In this document: positions 7,982 through 16,338 of the stretch, one piece after another
How the letters are laid out: each line of letters opens with the position of its first letter
Position numbering within the stretch: the first letter of the stretch is position 1
NCBI GenBank assembly: GCA_021129515.1
Contig: JAJOLD010000001.1
Coordinates: 1-46,505 of the forward strand
DNA length: 46,505 nt
Direction: 5' to 3'
Source of the DNA: Minisyncoccota bacterium
Lineage (GTDB): Bacteria; Patescibacteriota; Minisyncoccia; Phycocordibacterales; UBA918
Notes under the pieces: model-generated
Seen by the model: only the letters and a program-made list of their open reading frames with translations
What the model was told of the DNA's origin: nothing
Databases searched by the model: none
Made by a program: the position numbers and the translations under genes

Positions 7982-8680
7982 ATGGCAAGTAACACACAGG
8001 TGGTAATGGTAATTGTAGTCTCTGCTGTATTGATTGGACTCTTGGGCTGGTGGATTGATTTTCGTGCACAGCCAGCAGAAGTGGTCCTTGAAGGACATGA
8101 GATGCTTGATGGACCATTGGTCCCTGAAGAATTAGAAATTGCTAACCCTGTAATAACAAACGATATGAACCGTATTGCAACGATGCATACCAACAAAGGC
8201 GACATTGTATTAGAACTTTTTGAAGATATGATGCCAATCACAACTGGTAACTTTATTACACTTGCTGAAGATGGATTCTACAATAACACCAAATTTCACC
8301 GTGTGATTGATGGTTTCATGATTCAAGGTGGTGATCCTAACTCAAAGGGTGACGACACACGCATCTACGGGCAGGGTGGACCTGGATTTACCATTCAAGA
8401 TGAATTTGTGGCTGGTGAGCATCTCTCTAATATGCGCGGTACTATTGCCATGGCAAACACGGGACAGCCAAACTCAGGTGGTAGTCAGTTTTTCATCAAC
8501 ACCGTAGACAATATTGCGCTCGACTTTGACAAGGAGCCGCTCTCCTCAAAGCATCCGGTTTTTGGAAAGGTGATTGAAGGACTTGATGTCGTGGATGCTA
8601 TTTCAGGTGTTGCAACTGCACAGGCTGATGTGCCGGTAGAGCCGGTGGTTATCGAGTCAGTCACGATTGCGGCGCAGTAA
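7982..8680 (+). CDS. Membrane-anchored cyclophilin-type peptidyl-prolyl isomerase
   Basis: A 232-aa protein that catalyses cis-trans isomerisation of prolyl bonds, probably outside the membrane on exported proteins. An N-terminal TM anchor (VVMVIVVSAVLIGLLGWWI, residues about 8-26) is followed by a linker and a full cyclophilin domain from MHTNKGDIVLELFEDMMPIT. The active-site stretch FHRVIDGFMIQGGDP carries the catalytic Arg, and MANTGQPNSGGSQFFIN and HPVFGKVIEGLDVVD complete the fold. It is translationally coupled to rplI (start 2 nt after its stop). The stop codon is already part of the left arm of a long hairpin. Confidence 0.93.
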   Translation: MASNTQVVMVIVVSAVLIGLLGWWIDFRAQPAEVVLEGHEMLDGPLVPEELEIANPVITNDMNRIATMHTNKGDIVLELFEDMMPITTGNFITLAEDGFYNNTKFHRVIDGFMIQGGDPNSKGDDTRIYGQGGPGFTIQDEFVAGEHLSNMRGTIAMANTGQPNSGGSQFFINTVDNIALDFDKEPLSSKHPVFGKVIEGLDVVDAISGVATAQADVPVEPVVIESVTIAAQ

Positions 8681-8805
8681 TTTCTTCCAAAAATGAGTGC
8701 ATATGTACTAGCTGGAGATATTTTAGCGACTCAGACCTATATGTCATAGGGCGCTGAAGCAAAAATATTGAAGCTGGTGCAGATGTGCCATTTTTGGAAG
8801 AAATT
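8679..8805 (+). other. Long nested hairpin in the 3' untranslated region (possible ncRNA or MITE-like element)
   Basis: The outer stem is a perfect 17-bp pairing of 8679-8695 (AATTTCTTCCAAAAATG) with 8789-8805. Inside are further nested pairings: 8718-8724 with 8762-8768 (ATATTTT/AAAATAT), 8725-8728 with 8752-8755 (AGCG/CGCT), and a terminal hairpin 8736-8740 with 8746-8750 (CCTAT/ATAGG). The whole 127-nt region therefore folds into one long arm. It begins in the stop codon of the cyclophilin gene and precedes a terminator, so it would be the 3' end of that mRNA. The function is unknown. Confidence 0.7.
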
Positions 8806-8850
8806 TTTCCAGGAGATTGAGAGTATATAGAATGAGTATTGAGTATGGAA

Positions 8851-8890
8851 TATACGAAAAACCGCCGGCATGCCGGCGGTTTTTCGTATA
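8851..8890. terminator. 40-bp perfect palindrome, bidirectional terminator
   Basis: Two 20-nt arms meet without a spacer (8851-8870 and 8871-8890). The GC core ACCGCCGGCA is flanked by an A-run and a T-run. It lies between the rplI-cyclophilin operon and the convergent rpmA and can serve both. Confidence 0.92.
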
Positions 8891-8901
8891 CGTGTACTCG
8901 G

Positions 8902-9186
8902 CTACTCAGTAGCTGGTACTACGTCTGCGACCTTCTTGGTACGCATACGCCCGTCAAATCGGAGTTTACGCATGGTGCGGAAGAGTACTTTTCCTGGCAT
9001 GAGTGCAAAGAGAGTATGGTCTTTACCAGCTTTGACGTTTTTTCCGGGTTCAATTTTTGTACCGCGCTGTCGTACGAGAATTTCACCCGCCTGCACAGCC
9101 TGTCCGTCTGCGCGCTTCACACCCAGATATTGTGGATTTGAATCGCTTAGGTTTTTTGCTGAACCACCAGCTTTTTTATGTGACAT
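8902..9186 (-). CDS. rpmA: Ribosomal protein bL27
   Basis: A 94-aa protein of the large subunit near the peptidyl-transferase centre. It shows the family start [19 protein letters not shown], then [28 protein letters not shown] and the end VADVVPATE. It lacks the cleavable N-terminal extension found in some Firmicutes. The usual partner rplU (L21) is not adjacent. The gene is divergent from the zinc-domain protein gene and its promoter must lie in 9187-9280. Confidence 0.96.
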   Translation of the reverse strand: MSHKKAGGSAKNLSDSNPQYLGVKRADGQAVQAGEILVRQRGTKIEPGKNVKAGKDHTLFALMPGKVLFRTMRKLRFDGRMRTKKVADVVPATE

Positions 9187-9271
9187 GGTTGATTATCTAA
9201 TGCATTACGTACGTGCGTTTGCGGGCACGATTGTCTGTACGTGTATCTCAGATACTGCGTACACACTCATG

Positions 9272-9277
9272 TATAAT
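9272..9277 (+). promoter_or_regulatory. -10 box of the zinc-domain protein gene
   Basis: A perfect TATAAT lies 7 nt before the GTG at 9285, which would give an almost leaderless transcript. No good -35 is visible. The short distance supports the GTG rather than the upstream ATG at 9213 as start only if the transcript is leaderless. Confidence 0.45.
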
Positions 9278-9284
9278 TAACCGG

Positions 9285-9683
9285 GTGAGTATACAAGAGA
9301 AGTATAGGAATAGCAAGTCTCGAGCTGCTGAATCGCACAGTATCATACCGTATCTGCGTACCTACTGGCGTGAAGAACACTATATTGCCGTACTCTTGGT
9401 GTTCGTGGCATTGGTGTCGTTTGCCTTGGGACAATATTCGGTGCGAGGAATACCAATAGTTACTGAACATACCGCACATCATGCGCAGCGCATTCAGATT
9501 GCATCAAGTACTACAGATACGACACCGGTACACTATGTCGCATCAAAAAAGGGCACCAAATACCATTTACCGTGGTGTACAGGTGCTGATCGCATACATG
9601 ATGCTAATAAGGTGTTTTTTGCCTCTCAAGAAGCAGCGATAGCAGCTGGTTATACTCCTGCAGGTAACTGCAAGGGTATATAA
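9285..9683 (+). CDS. Membrane protein with C-terminal Ada-like metal-binding domain
   Basis: From the GTG at 9285 the protein has about 132 aa; a longer frame starts at 9213. A basic N-terminus is followed by one TM helix (YIAVLLVFVALVSFALG, about residues 33-49), a Ser/Thr/His-rich linker, and a final ~50-residue domain. That domain, with ASKKGTKYHLPWC, the IHDANKVFFAS segment and AAGYTPAGNCKG, resembles the zinc-binding domain of Ada. Only two cysteines are seen, so His may complete the site. No methyltransferase part is present, so it is not an Ada repair protein. Similar small proteins are common in Patescibacteria; their role is unknown. Confidence 0.8.
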   Translation: MSIQEKYRNSKSRAAESHSIIPYLRTYWREEHYIAVLLVFVALVSFALGQYSVRGIPIVTEHTAHHAQRIQIASSTTDTTPVHYVASKKGTKYHLPWCTGADRIHDANKVFFASQEAAIAAGYTPAGNCKGI

Positions 9684-9742
9684 GCCTGATATGCACATAC
9701 TGCAATGCCTTTCTATACCACGTGTACTGATTCGATGTCACT

Positions 9743-10989
9743 ATGCATACCATTGGACTGCTCGACTGTAATAATTTTTTTGTATCGTGTGAACGACTCT
9801 TTCGCCCTGATTTGTTGCATCGCCCTGTAGTGGTGCTTTCTTCAAATGACGGGTGTGTGATTGCGCGCTCTAATGAGGCAAAAGCGCTCGGTATACCCAT
9901 GGGTATACCGTACTTTCACGTGAAAGATATATGCGCCACAGAAAAAATAGTGGTGTTTTCATCGAATGGTGCCTTATATCGTGATATTTCACGGCGTGTC
10001 ATGCATATTGTGGCTGCACTTGGTACTCAATACGAGGTGTATTCTATTGATGAAGCATTTTTTACGGTCCCTACAGATGTCTGCACAAAGACGCTGGTAC
10101 GACGTATTCGGGATACGGTATGGACAGCGGTTGGTGTGCCTGTATCGATTGGTATTGCCTCAACAAAAACAATTGCTAAATACGCTAACACCATGGCAAA
10201 AAACGCTGATGATATCGGGGTTCTTGATGATGCGGCGTGGTATGTTGCGATGTCGAGTTGTTCATGTGGCGCACTCTGGGGGGGTGGTGGACGTACCGCA
10301 GCAACGTTGCGTACACATGGCATACATACCGCTGCTGATATACAGCAACGGGGTATTGGTACCATGCGCGTTGTGCTCGGCATCATCGGTGAGCGGCTAT
10401 ATTTAGAGCTTACAGGATCAGTAGTGGACCCTGTGGGTGCACCACATGAGGATATTGAGCAGCAAAGCGTTACTAGCTCACGCTCCTTTGCCCAAGTAAC
10501 CACAAAGCGGTCTGAGCTCCGGAGTGCCGTTGGGTATCACACGGTACGGCTCGCGGAGAAAATGCGTGCGCGGGGGAAGGTTGCAGGGAAGGTTTTGGTG
10601 CGTATCACCCCAGGCAGGCATGATCGGGAATACGACGCAGTCTATGCTGCTTCAGCACTCATGGCATATGCAACAAACGATACACGCAACTTACTCAAAA
10701 CAGCGCTCGCGTTATGTGCAGAAGTGTACACACCAGGGGTGCGTTATAAAAAGCGGGTTTCACCTTAGGCGAGGTGACAGTGTCGGAGCAAACGCCATCG
10801 TTGTTTGCACATACCCACGAAACGCAATCGTCACTCGATGATGTACTCGATAGTATCAACCGCGCACATGGCGCGGGCACCGTACGCCCTGGTGTGGTGC
10901 ATGCGCAGGGTATTGCAACACGGCGTCAGTATCGGTCACCTGCATATGCAACGCAGTGGAGCGATATCTGTACGGTAAAAGCCATATAA
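9743..10989 (+). pseudogene. umuC: UmuC-type Y-family DNA polymerase, frameshifted near the C-terminus
   Basis: UmuC is the catalytic subunit of translesion polymerase V. Frame 1 (9743-10768) gives 341 aa with the palm motifs GLLDCNNFFVSCERLF and VYSIDEAFF (catalytic Asp and Glu), the steric-gate region, and IGIASTKTIAKYAN, then YKKRVSP and a stop. The rest of UmuC continues in another frame: AGFTLGEVTVSEQTPSLF and a DUF4113-like end with RSPAYATQWSDICTVKA, to 10989. One extra base, or a -1 slip, at the AAAAAG run (10748-10753) joins them as YKKAGF, the family sequence, giving about 415 aa. The gene is thus either mutated, misassembled or recoded. No umuD or lexA gene is in the window. Confidence 0.85.
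10747..10777 (+). other. Possible -1 frameshift site in umuC
   Basis: In frame 1 the codons TAT AAA AAG contain the heptamer T AAA AAG (10747-10753). A -1 slip there restores the C-terminal UmuC frame. Six nt downstream a 6-bp hairpin can form (TCACCT 10760-10765 with AGGTGA 10772-10777), and its loop holds the frame 1 stop codon TAG. The arrangement resembles known bacterial slip sites, but the first base (T) is not the ideal A. Confidence 0.35.
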
Positions 10990-11117
10990 CAGACACGTCT
11001 TTTATGACCGTAATGTGTCTGTAATACATACCATGTTCCATCCCCATACTATCGACATAAGTTATCAACACAAGGTCAAAGACATGGTTGTATAGGTCAC
11101 GTATACTGTAGTCAGGT

Positions 11118-11218
11118 CGATTGAGGTATATAAGTCAACCGATAGGTTATGAGTAAAACGGCTGTACATTTTTTGTACGATTCATAACATACCTCTCCAT
11201 TGACTTTCTTCGATTGAG
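11118..11218 (+). other. Structured intergenic element with possible pseudoknot
   Basis: The interval 10990-11278 has no gene. Within it, GAGGTAT (11123-11129) pairs with ATACCTC (11189-11195), GTTATGA (11146-11152) with TCATAAC (11182-11188), and GTACA (11164-11168) with TGTAC (11174-11178) over a T5 loop. AAGTCAA (11132-11138) can also pair with TTGACTT (11200-11206), which crosses the first stem and would form a pseudoknot. The 8-mer CGATTGAG occurs on both sides (11118-11125 and 11211-11218). It could be a leader structure of the broken gene downstream, a separate RNA or a small mobile element relic. Confidence 0.55.
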
Positions 11219-11263
11219 ACGTATCTCGGCGAGGTCACCCAGATACAACAGTTATTTATTATT

Positions 11264-11269
11264 TATAAT
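11264..11269 (+). promoter_or_regulatory. -10 box before the broken surface-protein gene
   Basis: A perfect TATAAT in an AT-rich tract lies 9 nt before the ATG at 11279. No clear -35 is seen. The promoter looks intact although the gene is not. Confidence 0.45.
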
Positions 11270-11278
11270 ATAAAGTAC

Positions 11279-12407
11279 ATGTACGCTTTACATCTGCAAG
11301 CGTCTATGTACCGAGGGATCGCGACTCTCGTTGCACTAGCGCTTGTATATGGGCTGTAGGAACCCACATGTTCACTCAGAAAGTTGAGGCTGCGAACCTT
11401 ACCAGCATGAGTGACCTTCTTACAGACTCAGCACCCGGTGAGGATTCAGTTCACACGGTACCTTCACCACCCCTAATGGAATGTTAATCGGCGCAGATTT
11501 TGATGTTCAATTCCCAGTAGGATTTGATCTCACTGCACTCGCCATCGGTGATATATCGATGACCGTAGGAGGTGGCGCAGCAACACTTGCTGCAACCGCT
11601 GCTGCCGGCACATGGGGTGTTTCTATCGCAGGTCAAGACGTTACCTTTGAAACACCAACTGATGGGGGAGTCGCATCTTCAACAGAGCTTGTTATTACAA
11701 TCGGGCAAGAGGGAGGTAACATGATTACCAATCCAACTGCCACTACTTCGTATGAAATTACCGTCTCTGGAAGCATGCAGGATTCAGGACAGACACGAGT
11801 GGCAATTATTGACAACGTGCTCGTGACTGCGAACATTAACACAATACTGACGTTTACTATTAGTGGAACGTCCACTGGCGCAACAGTGAATGGTAGTGCG
11901 ACCACTACGTTTGCTGATTCGACCAGTACGGCACTGCCATTTGGGACGCTCAGTTCGGGAGTCTCCAAAACACTGGCACAAGACTTAACAGTTGCAACCA
12001 ACGCCATTAATGGCTATGTGGTAACTGTTGAGCAAGATAGTCAGCTGCAATCATCTACTGGTGCAGATATCGACGGATTCGCCGATGGTGCATGGGATAC
12101 TGATCCAGTAGCATGGACTGCTCCGTCAAATAGTATTACGGACGAAGACACATGGGGTCACTGAGGTCTCACCTCAACTGACGGTACTGCCAACCGGGGC
12201 GGTGGATCAAATGAATTTGGTTCAGACGAATGGGTTGCTGCAAGTACCACACCTATTAATGTGATGTACCATGACGGTCCTGCAGATGGTGTTACTGAAG
12301 ACATCGGACGCGCAACGGTTGGATATCAAATCCAAATTACTGCACTCCAGGAAGCGGGTGACGACTACAACACTACGCTTACATATATTGCAACACCTAC
12401 TTTCTAG
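11279..12407 (+). pseudogene. Broken secreted surface-protein gene
   Basis: A start region (ATG 11279, or 11306) encodes a hydrophobic signal (GIATLVALALVYG). The frame then changes twice, near 11353 and near 11459, each time as if one base were missing. Joined, the product reads VGTHMFTQKVEAANLTSMSDL, ..EDSVHTV and TFTTPNGMLIGADFDVQFPVG. It then runs to an in-frame TGA at 12162-12164 (after DTWGH), continuing as GLTSTDGTANRGGG up to ALQEAGDDYNTTLTYIATPTF and TAG. With two bases restored the length is exactly 377 codons. The end resembles the C-terminal beta-strands of other exported proteins in this window. The signal peptide and Thr/Ser/Gly-rich beta composition indicate a former cell-surface protein of unknown family. 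Confidence 0.75.
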
Positions 12408-12426
12408 AAAAGTGTCCGTTGCATAC

Positions 12427-12456
12427 ACAAAAAACTCCCCTCGGGGAGTTTTTTGT
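12427..12456 (+). terminator. Intrinsic terminator after the broken surface-protein gene
   Basis: CTCCCC (12435-12440) pairs with GGGGAG (12443-12448), extended by A6 and T6 flanks to about 14 bp. It follows the pseudogene stop by 20 nt and is symmetrical, so it may work in both directions. Confidence 0.88.
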
Positions 12457-12512
12457 TCATACACATGTTGCGTATAAATATCGTTGCTATACATGCTATG
12501 CTTATAGGTACA

Positions 12513-14624
12513 ATGCAGAAATCATTCATTGCTACTGCGGTATGTGTATTGAGTATTTTTTTTGTACACCCCACACAGACAGATGCAGCAACACGATGTA
12601 GCCAGTATACCGGTTCGTCAAATACACCTCGTACCACACTTGGTGCACCGTATGATTTGTTTGATACAGCAAAGACATTGCTGTTTACCGCGGACTGTAC
12701 TGATGATACGCTCAGTATTACTCTAGGAAATACAAAACGGAATCACCTAATGTACAGTATTGTATATGCTGAGTTTGAAGCTGGTCAATATACACCACTC
12801 AAGCTGACTACAACAAATAACCGTATTAGCTCAACCGATTGGTTGCTCATCAACACGGTGCAGGGAGATATTGCGATTCCCCAAAGTGCGCAAGGGAAGA
12901 CTATTAATATCTATGCCTACATGTGCCAAGTGCGCGTAGGTGCAGAAGGAAAAAGCTTGAAATGTGGCTGCAATGAAAATAATCGTGATACGTGTGTGAA
13001 TCAGCATGGTACGCATCTTGGTACTTGGAATCATCAACGAGTAACATTACCAAGTTCGAGTGGTACTCGTGAAGGTGGTGAGAACTATGGTGTTGATACA
13101 CTTGGGCCTGATGTTGTAGAAGATGCGTGGCGACCACCGTATGATGTTGACAATATTATCAAGCCAGTAGACCCTGTACCATATTTAGAAAAGTTTGATT
13201 TACCAAGCTGTAACAGTAGCGACGCATTCATTATTGATAGCAATAGTGATTGGGGACAAATCAATAGCTCACAATATCGAGTGTTCTGTGTAAAGCCAGG
13301 AGATTATCGTGGTGTTGGAAGAATCACCCTCACTGCTGATGGTTCATCATCTAAGCCACGGGTTATCCGATTACTTAATAGCAATGTAACAACCGACAGG
13401 CATATTGTGAATATTGGTGCCGGTGATCTTGCCCGGGTGAAAAGCTTCTACTTTAAAAATGCTGATCACTGGATTATTGACCGTATGTTTATTTCGTATG
13501 GCGAAGCACCACCTGTGCAGTTCCATGGTTCATCGAATAACATTATCAACGGTATGCGGTTGGAAAATGAACATAGTGGTGTGCTGTTTCATCATGGTTC
13601 ACACTATAATATGTTCCAAAACGGATATGTGTATCGACGTGGCGTAGGGGAGAATGTGTGTTTCCACTGGCCAAGCTGGTTTGGTCCTAATGGTATGAGT
13701 CCTGTAATTGCAAAACACAATGCGGTGGTTAATAACGAAATACGTGACTGCGGCGATGGGTTTCAGCCACAGACACATGGAGTTCGAAATGGAAAAGATT
13801 TGAAAGAAGAGTTTGATGGTACAAAAATCATTGCCAATGATATATATCTCACCTCAGACAAGTATGCCGATTGTAGTACGGGACGTCGTACGCCATCGGG
13901 TAAGTGTGCTTGTGCTGAAAATGCAGTTGATATTAAAGTTGGTGGATCTGCGGCACATCCAATGATAGTCAAAGGAAATACCATGTGGGGATGGCGACAG
14001 GCGGTCAAGACGTGCGATGGAAAAGCAACTTCACATAGCGATTGGGGAAATGCTATGCATGCCCACCAAGTCGCCAAAGACATTATTGTGGAGGACAACA
14101 TTATGTTTGATTCTGATAGAGGGTACAGTAGTGTACGACATGCAAAGAATGTTGTGGTACGTAATAATCTCTTCTATAACATTAAAGATTATCCAGTATT
14201 GGTGTATCACGATACAACCAACTGTTCGAGCTTCCGCGGTTTTGGTAATACATCGAGTTGTGTGCTCAATAACTTCACTATTACCAACAATGTCATTCAT
14301 GGAGGAAGAAATTGGTTCTCTGGAGGAACGATTGGCCCAACCAATTCCCGGTTGAGTTGTAATGTGGTGCTCGATGCTGGTGGTGCTGTGGGAAAAAAGA
14401 ATGGCAGCACGCAGGTGTCTCAAAATTCATTTTATGACGCAAGTGCAGGTACGTATGGGGGGTCTGGAGATGTGCGCAAAAGCGGGGTAAGTGCTGCACG
14501 GCATGATGATGTGTGTGTCACGACACGATTCTTCTCAAATCCAACCAAAAAGTGTTTCAACGATGTAAAACCAACTGGGCAAAGTCCACATGCATGTACG
14601 GGAGTAGGGCTTACTAATTGGTAG
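12513..14624 (+). CDS. Secreted Cys-rich right-handed beta-helix protein
   Basis: From MQKSFIATAVCVL (12513; a longer frame begins at 12453) the product has 703 aa with a signal peptide ending near TDA. Residues about 20-200 form a beta-rich N-terminal domain. The central part (about 230-620) shows repeated short strands typical of a right-handed parallel beta-helix: HWIIDRMFISYGEAPPVQFH, NNIINGMRLENEHSGVLFHH, NAVVNNEIRDCGDGF, DIIVEDNIMFDSDRG, NVVVRNNLFYNIKDYPVLVY and NFTITNNVIHGG. This fold is used by pectate lyase-like enzymes and adhesins. More than 15 cysteines suggest disulfides outside the cell. No lyase catalytic pattern can be assigned. It stands between two decayed genes but is itself intact. 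A polysaccharide-active or adhesive role is inference. Confidence 0.8.
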   Translation: MQKSFIATAVCVLSIFFVHPTQTDAATRCSQYTGSSNTPRTTLGAPYDLFDTAKTLLFTADCTDDTLSITLGNTKRNHLMYSIVYAEFEAGQYTPLKLTTTNNRISSTDWLLINTVQGDIAIPQSAQGKTINIYAYMCQVRVGAEGKSLKCGCNENNRDTCVNQHGTHLGTWNHQRVTLPSSSGTREGGENYGVDTLGPDVVEDAWRPPYDVDNIIKPVDPVPYLEKFDLPSCNSSDAFIIDSNSDWGQINSSQYRVFCVKPGDYRGVGRITLTADGSSSKPRVIRLLNSNVTTDRHIVNIGAGDLARVKSFYFKNADHWIIDRMFISYGEAPPVQFHGSSNNIINGMRLENEHSGVLFHHGSHYNMFQNGYVYRRGVGENVCFHWPSWFGPNGMSPVIAKHNAVVNNEIRDCGDGFQPQTHGVRNGKDLKEEFDGTKIIANDIYLTSDKYADCSTGRRTPSGKCACAENAVDIKVGGSAAHPMIVKGNTMWGWRQAVKTCDGKATSHSDWGNAMHAHQVAKDIIVEDNIMFDSDRGYSSVRHAKNVVVRNNLFYNIKDYPVLVYHDTTNCSSFRGFGNTSSCVLNNFTITNNVIHGGRNWFSGGTIGPTNSRLSCNVVLDAGGAVGKKNGSTQVSQNSFYDASAGTYGGSGDVRKSGVSAARHDDVCVTTRFFSNPTKKCFNDVKPTGQSPHACTGVGLTNW

Positions 14625-14706
14625 TGCTGTAGTAACTGTGTATGGTATGTGCAGTGTATAGTGAACCTGCAATGGGGTGCAGTTTCTGTGGTGTGTGTGC
14701 TCTGTC

Positions 14707-14712
14707 TATAAT
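14707..14712 (+). promoter_or_regulatory. -10 box in the gap before the DUF916-like gene
   Basis: TATAAT lies 70 nt upstream of the ATG at 14782. A small inverted repeat (TTGAA/TTCAA, about 14763-14778) lies just before the start codon. Confidence 0.35.
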
Positions 14713-14781
14713 TTCTTTATGTATAGTGTTTTTCTAGAGATTCATACATTGGAGTGGTATTATTGAACGAAGTTTCAACGT

Positions 14782-15848
14782 ATGCACTATATTCACATAG
14801 CTGCATTTTTAGTATGGGTGCTTATTTCATTTTTTGATACGGCGTCTATTGCACATGCGCAAGGGGGTGCTGCAGGCATCACCCTTGTACCTGCGGTGCT
14901 TGAAACTGCGGCAAATCCTGGAGATACACTCACTGAAACACTCATCATCACCAATCATAACGATGAGGAAAAAGAATTTTTTCTTGTAACAAAGGACATT
15001 ACTGGTGTTGAAGCTGGTGGTGTCCCTATGTTTGCTGAGGAAGGTGCCGAGGTGACTGGATTTGAAATGACAGAATGGATTGCTTTAGACCGCACCTCGG
15101 TAGTGATTCCTGCAGGTGGGGAAGTGCAGATTCCGTTAGTGGTTACGGTGCCTAATGATGCGTCGCCAGGAAGTCACTTCGGTGGTGTATTTGCCTCGGT
15201 TGCCGCACCAAGGTTACGAGAAATTGGTGCGGGTGTTGGTTATGAGGTGGCTAGTATTATTAGTATCCGTATCAATGGAGATGTTATTGATAAGGCGCGC
15301 ATTCGTTCATTTTCCACAAGTAAGCTGATTTATGGTGAAAAGAATGTTGCATTTGAAGCAATGGTTGAGAATCAGGGAAACATTATGATTCGACCACGTG
15401 GTCCGGTCACAATTACAGGTATGTTTGGGAAGCCAGTGACATTTGTAGTGAACGATACCCTTCCGGGGTATTCCCAGGGGCACAACGTCCAATAACCTTT
15501 TCTTGGGAGGAAAAAGGTATTGGTTTTGGAAAATATGACGCAGTACTTGCGCTCGTCTATGATGGGCAAGGTGGGCAAAAAACAATTGATGCGCGTGTGT
15601 CGTTTTGGATTCTGCCGTCAAATATTGTAGTACCGATTCTTGCTGCGCTCTTTGTGCTGTTCTTGGCAGGATACATCTTTGCAAAACTCTATGTCCGACA
15701 AGCAGTTGCACGAGCAACTGGTGGCAGACGAGCTCGAAATGTCCGCACTCGACGGCGGAGAGGTGTATCAAAATTTGCATTTGTTATGGTGTCACTTTTT
15801 GCCGCTGCAGTGGTGTTCTTGATTGTGCTCTTACTGCTTACAGTATAG
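14782..15848 (+). pseudogene. Frameshifted DUF916-like membrane protein
   Basis: The first frame (14782-15495) gives a signal peptide (ending AHAQ), then Ig-like beta domains starting GITLVPAVLETAANPGDTLTE and passing PNDASPGSHFGGVFASVAA. It stops soon after NDTLPGYSQ. The missing end is in another frame: VFPGAQRPITFSWEEKGIGFG, ALVYDGQGGQ and FWILPSN, then a TM helix (VVPILAALFVLFLAGYIFA) and, after an Arg-rich stretch, a second hydrophobic segment up to 15848. One missing G in the GGGG run at 15465-15468 explains the break, and restoring it gives 355 aa. The layout resembles DUF916/WxL-interacting proteins and the intact gene at 44429. It is either a recent mutation or a sequence error. Confidence 0.78.
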
Positions 15849-15885
15849 CGTGGACGTGCTACTATGATGGGATACGAAATTGCAT

Positions 15886-16302
15886 ATGAAACAACATTCT
15901 ATGTATCACAAAATACTACGAGTAAGTGCGGTGGTGCTTGCAGTTGTGCTGCTTTTTGATGGTGGATTCGTAGCCCCAATGACCAAACAGCTATCTGAGA
16001 ACACCTCGCAGTATTTAGCGCAAAGTGTGGGGTTGTTTGCGTCGGTAGAGCAAACAGAATTAAATACCTATACCGCACAACTGACCGCAAAAGAACGTGA
16101 GCTTGCAGCACGTGAAGCGGCGCTTGTGGAGCGAGAAATTGCAAACCGCGATTTTGCAACCCCTGAACAACCTGATTATTCAATTTATATCCTTAGTGCC
16201 ATACTCTTTATTCTGACAGTACTTATTGTCTTGAATTATGCACTCGATTGGACTCGTGCTGCACGTCCACGGATGGCTGTGGCTGGAGCTGTGCAGAAGT
16301 AG
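15886..16302 (+). CDS. Small two-TM protein with coiled coil
   Basis: From MKQHSMYHKILRV the protein has 138 aa. It has an N-terminal signal or TM helix (VSAVVLAVVLLFDGGFV), a short loop, a charged heptad coiled coil (LTAKERELAAREAALVEREI, about residues 65-85) and a second TM helix (IYILSAILFILTVLIVLNYAL, about 100-120) with a short basic tail. The family is not recognised. Both ends probably lie inside the cell and the coiled coil outside, which would suit a spacer or an oligomer at the envelope. It follows the frameshifted DUF916-like gene closely and may belong to the same transcript. Confidence 0.7.
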   Translation: MKQHSMYHKILRVSAVVLAVVLLFDGGFVAPMTKQLSENTSQYLAQSVGLFASVEQTELNTYTAQLTAKERELAAREAALVEREIANRDFATPEQPDYSIYILSAILFILTVLIVLNYALDWTRAARPRMAVAGAVQK

Positions 16303-16338
16303 CGCTACGAGTAAGTCGTTTCAGCGTATAATGCATAC

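Noticed and set aside
10774-10989. An independent small gene with a GTG start.
   Set aside because: The product is the known C-terminal part of UmuC and joins the upstream frame without gap, so it is not a separate gene.
11040-11300. Replication origin, because of a DnaA-box-like TTATCAACA near 11059 and AT-rich tracts.
   Set aside because: There is only one imperfect box, and no dnaA, dnaN or box cluster. The AT-rich part is better read as a promoter.
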